Origin: Acidobacteriaceae bacterium KBS 146
Lineage (GTDB): Bacteria; Acidobacteriota; Terriglobia; Terriglobales; Acidobacteriaceae
Length of the DNA stretch: 64,000 nt
Direction: 5' to 3'
Assembly (NCBI GenBank): GCA_000688615.1
Contig: JHVA01000001.1
Coordinates: forward strand, 3,224,001 to 3,288,000
This document shows positions 18,629-27,921 of the stretch, in pieces. The translations under genes were made by a program, and so were the position numbers. A model generated the notes under the pieces. That model was not told the DNA's origin. It worked only from the letters and a program-made list of their open reading frames with translations, and did not search any database. Every line of letters starts with the position of its first letter. Positions within the stretch are counted from its first letter, which is position 1.

Positions 18629-19668
18629 CGAGCTTCGCGGTTGGTGATGGCGACGCGAAAGGGTGGCCTGGCCGCTTCCGCCGGATCCTGCGTGTAGTTT
18701 TCCGTGGTCCGGGCCGGATCGTAGCCGCGCCATAGCCAGACCATCTCTTCTGGAAACTCTGCCGCGCCTTCTCCGGGGCTGTGAGGACCTACGCCGAAGC
18801 TGAAGTGGGAGTCATAGCCCTTCAGCTTGAGTGCGTTTGCCAGGCGGATGTTTGCCAGCGGCCAGCTTCCGTAGCGATTGTTCTCCTGGTCATTGGCTCC
18901 GTCCTGCAGCCAGACGCGAAGATTGCGGTGCGGCTCACGCAGAACCTTCTCCGGATAATCCTGGCCGCCATCGGGAACGGCGGGATCTTCGTGCCACTGG
19001 ATGGCGGTGAAGCTGCCGATCCACGAGATGACGCGGCTGAACTCGTCAGGCATCTGCCAGGCCGCGTTGAAGGAGGTGATTCCGCCGGAGGACATGCCGG
19101 TGATGGCGTGGCTGTAGGCATCCTTGCGGAGGTTGTATTTGGCGGCCACTGCAGGGAGCAGTTCGTCGCGGAGAAAGCGAGGGTAGCGGTCGGAGACGGT
19201 GTCGTACTCGGTCGAGCGCATGGAGTCTTTGAGGGTGCGCGACCACTTCTTCGAGTAGGCATCGACGAACTTATAGGTGGGGGTTCCGGGTGCTCCGGAG
19301 ATATCGCCGGGATCGGTGAAGACGGCGATCATGACGGGAATCTTGTGTTGCGCAATCAAGTTGTCGATGACGTTGAGGGCGGGGTGGCTGCCCTTGCGAT
19401 CGATGTAACCACCGCCGTCGTTGAAGACCATGACGGCGGCGGGAGTTTTGGGATCATATTGCGCAGGCACGTAGATCCAGTAGTTGCTGGTCATGCCGTC
19501 GTAGATGTGGCTGGTGATGGTGAGCTTGTCAGAGAGTTTGCCCTCGGGAACTCCTGACTGCTGTTGCGAGTCTGCTGAGAGTGGAGGCGCGGGCGGCGCG
19601 GGGCCGGAGAAGTTTTGCGCGGCGGCGGGAAGCGTCAGCGTGAGAGCGAGCAGAAGGGCGATCTTCAT
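18625..19668 (-). CDS. Secreted alpha/beta-hydrolase esterase (enterochelin esterase-like)
   Basis: 347 residues from the ATG at 19668, giving a signal peptide (KIALLLALTLTLPAAAQ). Longer upstream frames only read through the preceding gene. The nucleophile elbow GMSSGG is near residue 180, after YSHAITG; the domain starts YWIYVPAQYDPKTPAAVMVF, and VFNDGGGYI forms the oxyanion region. Asp and His of the triad probably lie in the DGANDQENN and VGPHSPGEG parts. The family includes esterases acting on siderophores and on feruloyl or acetyl sugar esters, so the substrate is open. It starts 50 bases downstream of the MFS gene on the same strand and is probably co-transcribed. Confidence 0.85.
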   Translation of the reverse strand: MKIALLLALTLTLPAAAQNFSGPAPPAPPLSADSQQQSGVPEGKLSDKLTITSHIYDGMTSNYWIYVPAQYDPKTPAAVMVFNDGGGYIDRKGSHPALNVIDNLIAQHKIPVMIAVFTDPGDISGAPGTPTYKFVDAYSKKWSRTLKDSMRSTEYDTVSDRYPRFLRDELLPAVAAKYNLRKDAYSHAITGMSSGGITSFNAAWQMPDEFSRVISWIGSFTAIQWHEDPAVPDGGQDYPEKVLREPHRNLRVWLQDGANDQENNRYGSWPLANIRLANALKLKGYDSHFSFGVGPHSPGEGAAEFPEEMVWLWRGYDPARTTENYTQDPAEAARPPFRVAITNREAR

Positions 19669-19718
19669 GGCGAAACCACTATACCTCCCGCCGGTGAACG
19701 GATCGTCCTGGAGTGGGA

Positions 19719-21038
19719 CTACTCGGGACTGATGCGAAGGAAGGCGAGGCTGACGAGCAGCATGGAGGCGGCTAGGAAGAAGGGCGATCCCATGAAGGGG
19801 ATGATGGCGTTCGGGCCGATGGATTTGCTGAAGATCCAGGTGAAGATTCCGGGTCCGATGATCCCTGCGATGCCGCGCAGGCTGTTGATGGCACCCTGGA
19901 GCTGGCCTTGTTCGGCAGGATTGGTCCTGCGCGAGAGAACTCCCTGCGCGGAGGGCCATGCGAAGGACATGAGGTTGAGCAGAGGCATGCCCAACCAGAA
20001 GAGCCAGCCGTTGCGGGAGATTCCGAAGAGGCTATAGCCGATGGTTCCACCGATGAGGCCCAGCGCGATACATCTCCGCTCGCGGAGCCTGGCGACGACC
20101 GGCTTCAGAAGGACGGCTCCATAGAGCGCGCTGCCGGCGCCGAGGGTGGCGAGAGCGAGACCGACCGTGCGGTCGCTCCAGCGATAGCGATAGTCGCCGT
20201 AGATGACGAAGACATTCATCAAAGATTGCTGCGCGATGTAACCGAAGAGCAGGACGCCCGAAAGAGCGAGCATACCGTCACGGCGCAGCAGGTTGATGGA
20301 GCCGATCGGATTGGCACGTCGCCAGCAGAAGGCCATGCGATGTTCCGGCGACAGAGACTCGGGCAGGACGAAGAGACCGTAGAGTCCGTTGAGCAGGCTG
20401 AGCCCGGCAGCGACCCAGAAGGGAAGACGCGGGTTGATAGAACCGAGGATGCCACCGACGGAAGGACCAAGGATGAGGCCGAAGCCGAAGGCTCCGCCCA
20501 ATATCCCGAAGGCGGCAGCGCGGCGCTCCTGTGGGGTGACGTCGGCCATGTACGCCATCGCGGTCGGGATGCTGGAGGAGGTGATGCCGGAGATGACGCG
20601 TCCAAGGAAGAGCCAGTGCAGCGCGGGCGCCCAGGCCATCAGGACGTAGTCCAGGCCCAGGCCGAAGTTGGAGACAAGAACGATGGGGCGGCGGCCGATG
20701 CGGTCGGAGAGCGAACCGAGGATGGGTGAGAAGAAGAACTGGACCACCGCGAAGACCGTACCGAAGACGCCGAGCATGCGTGAGGCGCTGGACGTATCGC
20801 CGCTGAGAAAGCTCTCGATAAGGCGAGGCAGCACGGGAGCGATCATTCCCATCGCCAGCATGTCGAGCGAGACGGTGAGGAAGATGAAGATCGCAGCGGC
20901 AGGGCGTGCTGGCGCAGGTGCGATGGCGGTGCCGGCCTCGATGAGCTCAGGAGCGAGAGGAAGGACGAACTCCGGCTCGGTGAGAAGCGGATTGGGCTCG
21001 GTGGTTGCCGACTCTGGATCTTGAGGCGCGTTCGACAT
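19719..21038 (-). CDS. MFS transporter, TetA-like DHA1 family
   Basis: 439 residues from the ATG at 21038, chosen as the last start before the membrane domain; upstream in-frame sequence overlaps the divergent tgt leader. A Pro/Glu-rich cytoplasmic N-terminus of about 50 residues precedes 12 helices. Motifs: VSLDMLAMGMIAPVLPRL (helix 1), GSLSDRIGRRPIVLVSNFGL (motif A, TetA-like), GRVISGITSSSIPTAMAYMA, ERRAAAFGILGGAFGFGLIL. Probably exports tetracycline-like or other small molecules by proton antiport; the real substrate is unknown. Followed on the same strand by the secreted esterase. Divergent from tgt with about 100 bases between the starts. Confidence 0.88.
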   Translation of the reverse strand: MSNAPQDPESATTEPNPLLTEPEFVLPLAPELIEAGTAIAPAPARPAAAIFIFLTVSLDMLAMGMIAPVLPRLIESFLSGDTSSASRMLGVFGTVFAVVQFFFSPILGSLSDRIGRRPIVLVSNFGLGLDYVLMAWAPALHWLFLGRVISGITSSSIPTAMAYMADVTPQERRAAAFGILGGAFGFGLILGPSVGGILGSINPRLPFWVAAGLSLLNGLYGLFVLPESLSPEHRMAFCWRRANPIGSINLLRRDGMLALSGVLLFGYIAQQSLMNVFVIYGDYRYRWSDRTVGLALATLGAGSALYGAVLLKPVVARLRERRCIALGLIGGTIGYSLFGISRNGWLFWLGMPLLNLMSFAWPSAQGVLSRRTNPAEQGQLQGAINSLRGIAGIIGPGIFTWIFSKSIGPNAIIPFMGSPFFLAASMLLVSLAFLRISPE

Positions 21039-21139
21039 GGGCAGAGATAAATCTATGGGAGCCCGGTGAAGGGAGCTCAGAGATTTTAGAGGTTTCTCCC
21101 AAGAGCACGCTCGATTTTGTGATCGATACAATCAAAGAG

Positions 21140-22306
21140 ATGGGTTTGACCTTTGAGATCAGCAAGACCGCGGAGAGCGGCGGCCGCAGAGGCGCGCTTA
21201 CGCTTCCGCATGGAACTGTGCAGACGCCGGTATTTATGCCGGTCGGTACGGCGGCCACCGTCAAGACTGTAGAGCAGGGCGTACTGGAGAGGATCGGGCC
21301 GCCTCGAAGCGATGGACACCCCCGTGGCGCCGAGATCATTCTTGCGAATACCTATCATCTGTATCTGCGCCCCGGGCATGAGTTGATCGCACGGATGGGC
21401 GGGGTGCACCGCTTTATGAGCTGGGACCGGCCCATGCTGACGGACTCCGGAGGCTTTCAGGTCTTCAGCCTGAGCAGCCTGCGCAAGGTGACGCCGGACG
21501 GAGTGGAGTTTCGCTCGCACCTGGATGGGTCGAAGCATTTCTTCTCGCCGGAGCACTCGATCGATGTGCAGATCGCACTTGGGGCCGACATCGCCATGGT
21601 CTTCGACGAGTGTGTGGAGACGCCGGCGAGCTGGGAGCGCACCCAAGAGTCGATGGGGCTGACCCACGCCTGGGCGGCGCGATCCAAGAATCACTTCGAC
21701 GCGAACAAGCATAGGGTTCCGTGGCATGAAGAACGGGACGGAGCAACGCAGAACCTCTTCGGTATTGTGCAGGGCGGAATGTACGCAGATCTGCGGCGAG
21801 AGTCGGCGGAGCGGCTGGTCGAGATGGAGTTTCCCGGCTATGCGATCGGCGGCCTCGCCGTCGGGGAACCGCGCGAGGTGACTCGCGAGATGATTGCAAA
21901 GACGCTGGAGTGGCTGCCAAAAGATAAGCCTCGCTATGTGATGGGCGTAGGGTATCCGGACGAGATTGAAGAGTACGCGAAGATGGGCGTGGACATGATG
22001 GACTGCGTTCTGCCCACGCGGGCAGGGCGGCATGGCCTGCTGTTTGTGCGGGGCGAAGGCGGGGGTCCGGTACGCATGAACATCAAGCGCAAAGAGTATG
22101 CCGAGGACAAGGGGCCGATTGATGCAACGTGCGGCTGCATGGTGTGCGCACGGTACTCGCGGGCGTATCTGCGGCACTTGTTTGTGGCGGGAGAACCATT
22201 GGCCCTGACCCTGAACTCGGTGCACAATCTGCACTTTTACCTGGCGACCATGGACAGGGTCCGCTCGGAGCTCGCGAACTCAGGAACCCCCCAGTCGACC
22301 TTATAG
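21140..22306 (+). CDS. tgt: Queuine/preQ1 tRNA-guanine transglycosylase
   Basis: Exchanges guanine-34 of tRNAs with GUN anticodons for preQ1. 388 residues from the ATG at 21140 (AAAGAG upstream); an upstream in-frame start adds 45 unlikely residues. Signatures: LTDSGGFQVFSLSSLRKV with the general acid/base Asp, FDECVETPAS, GIVQGGMY, AIGGLAVGE, the nucleophile motif MDCVLPTRAGRHG, and the zinc site CGCMVC with a third Cys and a His in YLRHLF. A roughly ten-residue insert (ERIGPPRSDGHPRG) sits before AEIILANTYHLYLRPG. Unlike many bacteria, it is not next to yajC-secDF, which are 13 kb away. Confidence 0.96.
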   Translation: MGLTFEISKTAESGGRRGALTLPHGTVQTPVFMPVGTAATVKTVEQGVLERIGPPRSDGHPRGAEIILANTYHLYLRPGHELIARMGGVHRFMSWDRPMLTDSGGFQVFSLSSLRKVTPDGVEFRSHLDGSKHFFSPEHSIDVQIALGADIAMVFDECVETPASWERTQESMGLTHAWAARSKNHFDANKHRVPWHEERDGATQNLFGIVQGGMYADLRRESAERLVEMEFPGYAIGGLAVGEPREVTREMIAKTLEWLPKDKPRYVMGVGYPDEIEEYAKMGVDMMDCVLPTRAGRHGLLFVRGEGGGPVRMNIKRKEYAEDKGPIDATCGCMVCARYSRAYLRHLFVAGEPLALTLNSVHNLHFYLATMDRVRSELANSGTPQSTL

Positions 22307-22465
22307 CCAAGCAGCCAGTCCTGCGAGACGATACGGGATTTTGTACCCGAAGCATCGCGCTGATGCGCCGTCATACTGAGACTGTCTATGCGATGGGTGA
22401 GAAAGAGTAGACGCGCGCGGGTGTCGCCGTGACGCGACCGGCGATCTGATGCGATAGTGGATCGC

Positions 22466-24493
22466 ATGAATCGACGAGACCTTTTGCGCGGCTCTGGAGG
22501 GCTGCTGGCAGCACGGTATCTTTCTCCGCGAGTTGGATTTGCTGCGATGAGTGCTGAAGGCGAGACAGCCGGACCACCCAGCGATCTGTTGCGTACGACG
22601 TTTTCTTCGGAGCTGCTGCGGGAAAAGCTGGTGCCGGTGGGGCAGTGGCATCCGTATCCACGCGCTACGGAGCGCGATGCGTGGTTGCAGGTTCCTGAAG
22701 ATATACGCGCGGCGATGACGGCACGCGCGGAGGCGGTGAAGGGGCGGGAGTGGCCGTCTCTGCTGGCGACGACGGCTCTGGATTTCAAGCGCAACGGGAA
22801 TCGCTCACGATATGAGAGTGAGCAGTTTGGGCGGCGGAGGCGGCTGATCGATCTTGTACTGGGAGAGTGCGCGCAGGGCGAGAGCCGCTTTCTGGACGAT
22901 ATTGCAAACGGTGTCTGGCTGGTGTGCGAAGAGAGCTTCTGGGGAGCCCCGGCGCACCTTGGAGCGCAGAAGGCCGGGGTTGGGCTTCCGGATGTAGCGG
23001 AGCCGATTGTGGATCTCTTCGCAGCAGAGACGGCTTCCACCATGGCGTGGATCGACTATCTGCTGGGTGATCGCTTGAAGAGCGTGTCTCCTGAGATCGG
23101 GCCACGAATCCAGAGAGAGGCGAAGCGGCGTGTGCTGGATCCGGCACTCGAGCGGGACGATTTCTGGTGGATGGGACTGAGCGCGAAGCGCGGTCATCTC
23201 AACAACTGGAATCCATGGATCAACTCGAACTGGCTGATGACCAATATGCTGCTCGAGACGGACGCGGAACGGCGCCAGCGCGCTGTGGAAAAGAGCTGCC
23301 GCAGCCTGGATATCTTTCTGAGCGACTATTCGCCGGATGGAGGCTGTGAGGAAGGTCCGGTGTACTGGCAGCGCTCTCCGGGGTCGTACTTCGATTGCTG
23401 CCGGACGCTGGCCTCGGCGGTGAATGGAGCAGCCAATGTGATGACGCATCCTTTTGTGCAGCGGATGGGCCAGTACATCGCGGACGTGCATATTGCCGGC
23501 AACGCGTATGTGAACTACGGCGATGCGCATATGGAGGATGCTCCGACTCCGGAGCTGGTGTATCGCTACGGTCTTGCAGCGAAGATGCCATCATTGTCGG
23601 CCTTTGGAGCCTTTCATTCAGCCGAGCAGGGGCTGGGGGCTGCCGGCAGACCGGAAGTACTTGAGAAGGCGCTTGGCGGGGGGCTGCCGACCTTGGCGCG
23701 CACCCTGCCGGATGTGCTGTGTGCACGAGAGATTCGCGAGGCGAAGAAGACCGACGCACTGGGGCGGGATGCCTGGTATCCGTCGCTGCATCTGATGACG
23801 GCCCGGGCCAGGGAGGGGACGACGGAAGGATTTTATCTGGCGGTCCAGGCGGCGAGCAACGGCCGCAGCCACGGCCATAACGATTCAGGAAGCTTCATCG
23901 CCTTTCATGATGGCGAGCCGGTCTTTATCGACGTTGGCGTAGAGGCATATACCGCAAAGACCTTCAGCCCGGAGCGCTACACCATCTGGACGATGCAGTC
24001 GGCGTATCACAACCTTCCGACCATCAACGGAGTGATGCAGCATGAGGGCATGCGCTATGGCGCGAGCGAAGTGAAGTATAGGGGCGGCGGCGCCGCAAGC
24101 TCAGGGATGACCATGAATCTCGCAACGGCGTATCCGGCACAGGCGGGAGTTAAGCGATGGATGCGCGAAGTGGTGCTGGATCGTCGATCGAATATGGTGC
24201 GGCTGACGGAGGACTTCGAGCTGGCGAAGCGAGGCCCGGTGGCGCTGTCATTGATGACCTCGCGAGTGCCGTCGGAGCGTGGCCGGGGCGTGTTTGTGTT
24301 GCACGCGGCAAAGCCGGGAGGGAAGGATGTTTCGTTGAAATACGATGGCGCAGCGCTCGGGTTCAGCATGGAGAAGATTGAGCTGCAGGACGAGGGGATG
24401 CGCCGCTCGTGGGGTACCGCTCTGTATCGTGTGCAGTTGCGCACGCTCAACGATGTCGATCGGGCGCGATGGACAATGGAGATCGCAGGGTGA
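22466..24493 (+). CDS. Heparinase II/III-like protein with Tat-type signal
   Basis: 675 residues from the ATG at 22466; a GTG three codons earlier is an alternative. The N-terminus MNRRDLLRGSGGLLAARYL has a twin-arginine pattern, so export through Tat to the periplasm is likely. An alpha-helical (alpha/alpha toroid) domain covers about residues 60-420 (DDFWWMGLSAKRGHLNNWNP, DGGCEEGPVYW). The second domain contains RSHGHNDSGSFIAFHDGEPV near 470, the hallmark heparinase II/III motif. Likely a polysaccharide lyase on uronate-containing glycans; the exact polymer is unknown. It stands alone rather than in a polysaccharide utilisation cluster. Confidence 0.8.
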   Translation: MNRRDLLRGSGGLLAARYLSPRVGFAAMSAEGETAGPPSDLLRTTFSSELLREKLVPVGQWHPYPRATERDAWLQVPEDIRAAMTARAEAVKGREWPSLLATTALDFKRNGNRSRYESEQFGRRRRLIDLVLGECAQGESRFLDDIANGVWLVCEESFWGAPAHLGAQKAGVGLPDVAEPIVDLFAAETASTMAWIDYLLGDRLKSVSPEIGPRIQREAKRRVLDPALERDDFWWMGLSAKRGHLNNWNPWINSNWLMTNMLLETDAERRQRAVEKSCRSLDIFLSDYSPDGGCEEGPVYWQRSPGSYFDCCRTLASAVNGAANVMTHPFVQRMGQYIADVHIAGNAYVNYGDAHMEDAPTPELVYRYGLAAKMPSLSAFGAFHSAEQGLGAAGRPEVLEKALGGGLPTLARTLPDVLCAREIREAKKTDALGRDAWYPSLHLMTARAREGTTEGFYLAVQAASNGRSHGHNDSGSFIAFHDGEPVFIDVGVEAYTAKTFSPERYTIWTMQSAYHNLPTINGVMQHEGMRYGASEVKYRGGGAASSGMTMNLATAYPAQAGVKRWMREVVLDRRSNMVRLTEDFELAKRGPVALSLMTSRVPSERGRGVFVLHAAKPGGKDVSLKYDGAALGFSMEKIELQDEGMRRSWGTALYRVQLRTLNDVDRARWTMEIAG

Positions 24494-24538
24494 GCGCCGC
24501 GACTGCGATGGCAGCCGGCGGGAGGCGATAAGGAAGCG

Positions 24539-25051
24539 ATGGCGACACGAAAGAAGCCGAAGAAGGCAGAGGAATCGATCGACATCAGCGCGAAGCTGGC
24601 AGAGTCTCTGAGCCAGAAGTCGAAGGCTGAGACCCATGAGGCGCAGGATGCTCCGCAGACCGGAGACCGGGTGACGGTGGGGGAACGGGCGACGGTGTGG
24701 ACGGTCAGCTCGGTAAGCTACGACGGTCGTGAGGTGAATCTCACGATTCCGGGAACGAATCTTGAGCGATTCCGTGTGCCTGTGGATGACTTGAATTTTT
24801 CCGGCAGGGCACCACGCAAGCCGAAGGAGCCTCCCAAACCGAAGATGGATGTGAAGGCAATCCGTGAGCGCATCGAGGAGGCGGAGCACTCTCTCCTGGA
24901 TCACGTGCAGGGGGAGCTTGCCGCGCTCAAGAAGTTCCTGCGCAGCAAGGGAGTCTCTGCGGCGGAGGATCTGGATGGGTTCGCGGAGGGTGTCGAGAAG
25001 AGCTGGAAGGATGCGGTGGAGGCGATCGAGGAGAAGCTCGACGAAGAGTGA
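24539..25051 (+). CDS. Hypothetical protein with basic N-terminus and helical C-terminus
   Basis: 170 residues, ATG with AAGGA upstream. Residues 1-40 are charged and low complexity, rich in Lys and Glu. A compact beta-rich part (GDRVTVGERATVWTVSSVSY, NLTIPGTNLERFRVPVDDL) near 42-90 resembles a small barrel. A Pro/Lys linker follows, then a helical tail (IRERIEEAEHSLLDHVQGEL) likely to form a coiled coil. No signal peptide or membrane helix. Not recognised; starts 45 bases after the heparinase-like gene. Confidence 0.65.
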   Translation: MATRKKPKKAEESIDISAKLAESLSQKSKAETHEAQDAPQTGDRVTVGERATVWTVSSVSYDGREVNLTIPGTNLERFRVPVDDLNFSGRAPRKPKEPPKPKMDVKAIRERIEEAEHSLLDHVQGELAALKKFLRSKGVSAAEDLDGFAEGVEKSWKDAVEAIEEKLDEE

Positions 25052-25125
25052 CCGGTTCTTCGTTTTCCGCTGCCGTATCCCGGATCAGTTTGCTCCGATG
25101 AGGTCTTGCCGATTGTTCGAAAGAT

Positions 25126-26580
25126 CTATGGAAAGACTCCGGCGTTCTTGAAGAACTGGTAGTCGTCCCATTGCTTGGCGTTCTTCAGCCACTCTTCGGT
25201 CTGTGCCGGGGTGTCATGCGGTGCAAAGGGCTGGCTGGAGTCCGCAATGGCGTAGGTCGTTGCGGCGGTGGTGGCGACGCCCTGGTTGAGATCAGCCTGA
25301 TTGACGGAGTCGAAGGAGTCCGACGCTTTGTGGTGGAGCTTGAAGTACTTATCGACATCGTTCCAGAGGACGAGGGTCGGTACACCGAGAAGATCGAAGG
25401 AGATGTGGTCGGTCTGGAAGAGGAACTCGACCGAAGGTGTGGTGTCGTTCGAGCCCAGGCCGGCCAGCAGCGGTTCCACATTCTTGAGGGCTTCTCTCTC
25501 ATCGTCGCGGCCCATCAGGTACCAGCCCTTGGCGCGCTGGGCTCCTGTATCAGAGATCAGGACGCAGTCGATGGAAGCCATATCGGCTTTGTGCTGGCGG
25601 ACGTAGGCCGTGGAACCGAGGATTCCCTGCTCCTCTCCGCCGACGAGAAGGAAGCGGACCGTGCGGCGCGGAGGATGGCCGCTGGTCTTGATGGCGCGGG
25701 CCACATCGATGACCGTGGCAACGCCGGTGCCGTTATCCTGCGCCCCGGTCGCCGGGTGCCAGGAGTCAAGATGGCCTGCGACGATTACGACCTCGTTGGG
25801 TAGATCGCGACCGGGAATCTCGGCGACGACGTTGTCGACCTTGACGTTCTTACGGATGCGGTTTTTGAAGGAGAACTCGACAGCTACAGGCCCGTTATCG
25901 AGCATGCGTTTGATGAGCGCGGTGTCTTCGCTGCCGACCTGTGCGACGGGAGAGTGGAAGAGGCTACCGTCGAAGGTGAGGGCTGTGGCCGATTCTATTC
26001 CGTTGGGTCCGCCGACCAGCAGCAGCGCTTTGGGACCGAGTCCGTTGAGATGATCGAGCCCTTTGATGATCTGGCTGAAGGGCTGGTCACCGAGGCTCTT
26101 TGAGTCCATCAGAACGATGTTGCCCGCGAGTTTTGCCTTCTGGGCATCGATGCCTTCTATCGTTAGATGTTCCAGATAGACGACGTTGCCTTTAACGCCG
26201 CCAGCTGGTGTGGAGGGGCTCCAGCCGAGCGAGTAGATGTGCAGCTGCTGGATGCGCGGAGCGGTGATTCTGCCGGTGGCCGGCGTCTCGGGTTCCCAGG
26301 TTGCAGGAATGGTGAAGGATTCCGTATGGACGTTCGCGAGGCCGAGCGAGCGGAACTTGTCCTGGGCCCAGGCGACGGCGTGCACGTAGTTGTCGGATCC
26401 GGTGAGGCGAGGACCGATTGTGTCGGCAAGCTGGCGGTCGTACTCATACGCCTGACCGTTGACCATGACATCGCCGATGATGCCTGCGACCGCCGATCGT
26501 GTCTCAGGAGAGACGGGCATCTGAGCAGAGGCAAGGCCGGGCAGCAGAAGAGCGATGATCGGAAGCAGGAGGCGGCGCAT
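25126..26580 (-). CDS. Secreted M28 family zinc peptidase
   Basis: 484 residues from the ATG at 26580, giving a signal peptide (RRLLLPIIALLLPGLASAQ). A PA-like insert occupies the first half (GNVVYLEHLTIEGIDAQKAK, GNIVLMDSKSLGD). Zinc ligands: AGHLDSWHPATGAQDNGTG (His and bridging Asp), GGEEQGILGS (catalytic Glu pair), SDTGA (Asp) and FQTDHISFDLLGVP (final His). Expected to be an aminopeptidase or carboxypeptidase Q-like exopeptidase in the periplasm. Faces the hypothetical gene at 24539 tail to tail. Confidence 0.9.
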   Translation of the reverse strand: MRRLLLPIIALLLPGLASAQMPVSPETRSAVAGIIGDVMVNGQAYEYDRQLADTIGPRLTGSDNYVHAVAWAQDKFRSLGLANVHTESFTIPATWEPETPATGRITAPRIQQLHIYSLGWSPSTPAGGVKGNVVYLEHLTIEGIDAQKAKLAGNIVLMDSKSLGDQPFSQIIKGLDHLNGLGPKALLLVGGPNGIESATALTFDGSLFHSPVAQVGSEDTALIKRMLDNGPVAVEFSFKNRIRKNVKVDNVVAEIPGRDLPNEVVIVAGHLDSWHPATGAQDNGTGVATVIDVARAIKTSGHPPRRTVRFLLVGGEEQGILGSTAYVRQHKADMASIDCVLISDTGAQRAKGWYLMGRDDEREALKNVEPLLAGLGSNDTTPSVEFLFQTDHISFDLLGVPTLVLWNDVDKYFKLHHKASDSFDSVNQADLNQGVATTAATTYAIADSSQPFAPHDTPAQTEEWLKNAKQWDDYQFFKNAGVFP

Positions 26581-26662
26581 TGTGTGAACGTACCACAACG
26601 GTGGGGCGAAAGCTTCGCTCTCTCCACTGTGGTCTCGGACGTTTGTGGATGCCTGATGCGGT

Positions 26663-27049
26663 CTAATCCAGCAGACGCTTCGTAAGCGTGTCGAGGATGC
26701 CCTCTGGCGTCTCTTCGCAAAGGCCGGTATGGACCGGTGAGACCTGGATGATGGTGCTGCGGGGAGAGACCAGCCAGTGGAAACGCTCGCGCAACGAAAG
26801 CCTGGCGATAGGGCCCGCGGAGAGATCGCCGGCGGCAACCTGGGGGATGGCCTCAAGGTGGCGGCGAACAAGATCGACGTCGATCTGCTCCCAAAGAGCC
26901 TTCAGGCGAGCTTCGTCGACCTTGACGCGCGCTTCCAGAAACCTATGTTCGAGGCAGAAGACGATGACCCCTGCATTGATGAACTCGCCACGCTCGACGC
27001 GAGGCACGACACGCACGACGGCGTAGTCAAACGAGCTGGGCACGGGCAC
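26663..27049 (-). CDS. DUF3037 protein paired with HipA-like kinase
   Basis: 128 residues from the GTG at 27049, preceded by AGGAGG at a spacing of six. This start lies 23 bases inside the 3' end of the HipA-like gene; longer in-frame starts read the other gene out of frame. Visible features: PSSFDYAVVRVVPRVERGEF, then NAGVIVFCLEHRFL, LEAIPQVAAGDLSAGP and a C-terminal GILDTLTKRLLD. The N-terminal FDYAVVRVVPRVERGEF block is the DUF3037 signature as remembered. No function is known. The overlap with the kinase gene implies translational coupling and a shared task. Confidence 0.8.
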   Translation of the reverse strand: MPVPSSFDYAVVRVVPRVERGEFINAGVIVFCLEHRFLEARVKVDEARLKALWEQIDVDLVRRHLEAIPQVAAGDLSAGPIARLSLRERFHWLVSPRSTIIQVSPVHTGLCEETPEGILDTLTKRLLD

Positions 27050-27812
27050 GGCTGGCCTCCTCTCGAAAGATGGACGAGGCTTTAAGTCGCCGCGTGAAGA
27101 AGTTGGCGTACACCTCGCGCTTTTGTGCGGCGCTGATGCCCTCGTGGTCCCGCAGCAGCCACTTGTCGGGAACGGCCTCAAGAATGGCTGCGAGCTTGTC
27201 AGGAGTGAGGATCAGGCGTGCGCGCTCCTCGGCTTCTTCCATTCTGGTGGCCCAGGGCAAGAGGATGTGGTTCTTCGATTCGCGGAAGGGAGATTCGGCG
27301 CGGTCGAGCATGGTCTCCCAGTCGTGGTGGACGTAGAGCGCGGCGCCGTGGTCGATGAAGTAGAGCTCGCGATGCCAGCACAGAAGATTGGCGTTGCGCG
27401 GGGTGCGATCGACGTTCATCACGAAGGCATCGAACCACACCGCCATCGATGCGGTCTGTGCATCGGCGACCTCGCCTGCAGCGGGGTCGAACATGGTGGA
27501 GCCGGGAAGATAATCGAGCGCGAGATTGAGCCCGACGCTGGCTTTGAGGAGATCGCGAATCTCTTCGTCGGGTTCGTTGCGTCCGAGGGCGGGATCGACC
27601 TCGATGAAGACGAGCTCAGGTACATTCAGTCCCAGCTCGCGTCCGATCTCACCCGCTACCAGCTCAGCAACCAGAGCCAGTGGGCCTTGCCCTGCGCCAC
27701 GAAACTTGAGGACATACATTCCGAGATCGTCGGCTGCGACGATAGCAGGCAGGCTTCCGCCTTCGCGGAGAGCCGTGACGTACTGGGTTGCCCGGACCGT
27801 GCGGAGCTGCAT
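27027..27812 (-). CDS. HipA-like kinase (HipA_2 type)
   Basis: 261 residues, shorter than classical HipA (about 440), lacking the N-terminal HipA domain. Kinase features: YVLKFRGAGQG with the nucleotide-binding Lys near residue 35, ELVAGEIGRELGLNVPELVF resembling the helix-C Glu region, VMNVDRTPRNANLL (catalytic loop with Asp and metal-binding Asn) near 131-144, and YFIDHGAALYVH with the second metal-binding Asp near 151-157. The residues needed for activity all appear present. No HipB-like helix-turn-helix antitoxin gene is adjacent; the partner is DUF3037 instead. Whether this is a toxin, a small-molecule kinase or something else cannot be read from sequence. Confidence 0.82.
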   Translation of the reverse strand: MQLRTVRATQYVTALREGGSLPAIVAADDLGMYVLKFRGAGQGPLALVAELVAGEIGRELGLNVPELVFIEVDPALGRNEPDEEIRDLLKASVGLNLALDYLPGSTMFDPAAGEVADAQTASMAVWFDAFVMNVDRTPRNANLLCWHRELYFIDHGAALYVHHDWETMLDRAESPFRESKNHILLPWATRMEEAEERARLILTPDKLAAILEAVPDKWLLRDHEGISAAQKREVYANFFTRRLKASSIFREEASRARAQLV

Positions 27813-27851
27813 GGATTAAAGTGTAGCCGGTGGGCGGTCGCGGTAGAGAAC

Positions 27852-27890
27852 AGATCCCTCGGCTACGCTGCGCTACGCTCGGAATGACAC
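27852..27890 (+). repeat. Dispersed intergenic repeat copy 4
   Basis: Begins AGATCCCTCGGCTACGC and ends GCTCGGAATGACAC. Lies between the HipA-like gene and the M3 peptidase gene. Confidence 0.6.
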
Positions 27891-27921
27891 TCCTTTGAAG
27901 GAAACAGGGATCGCTGAAAAG

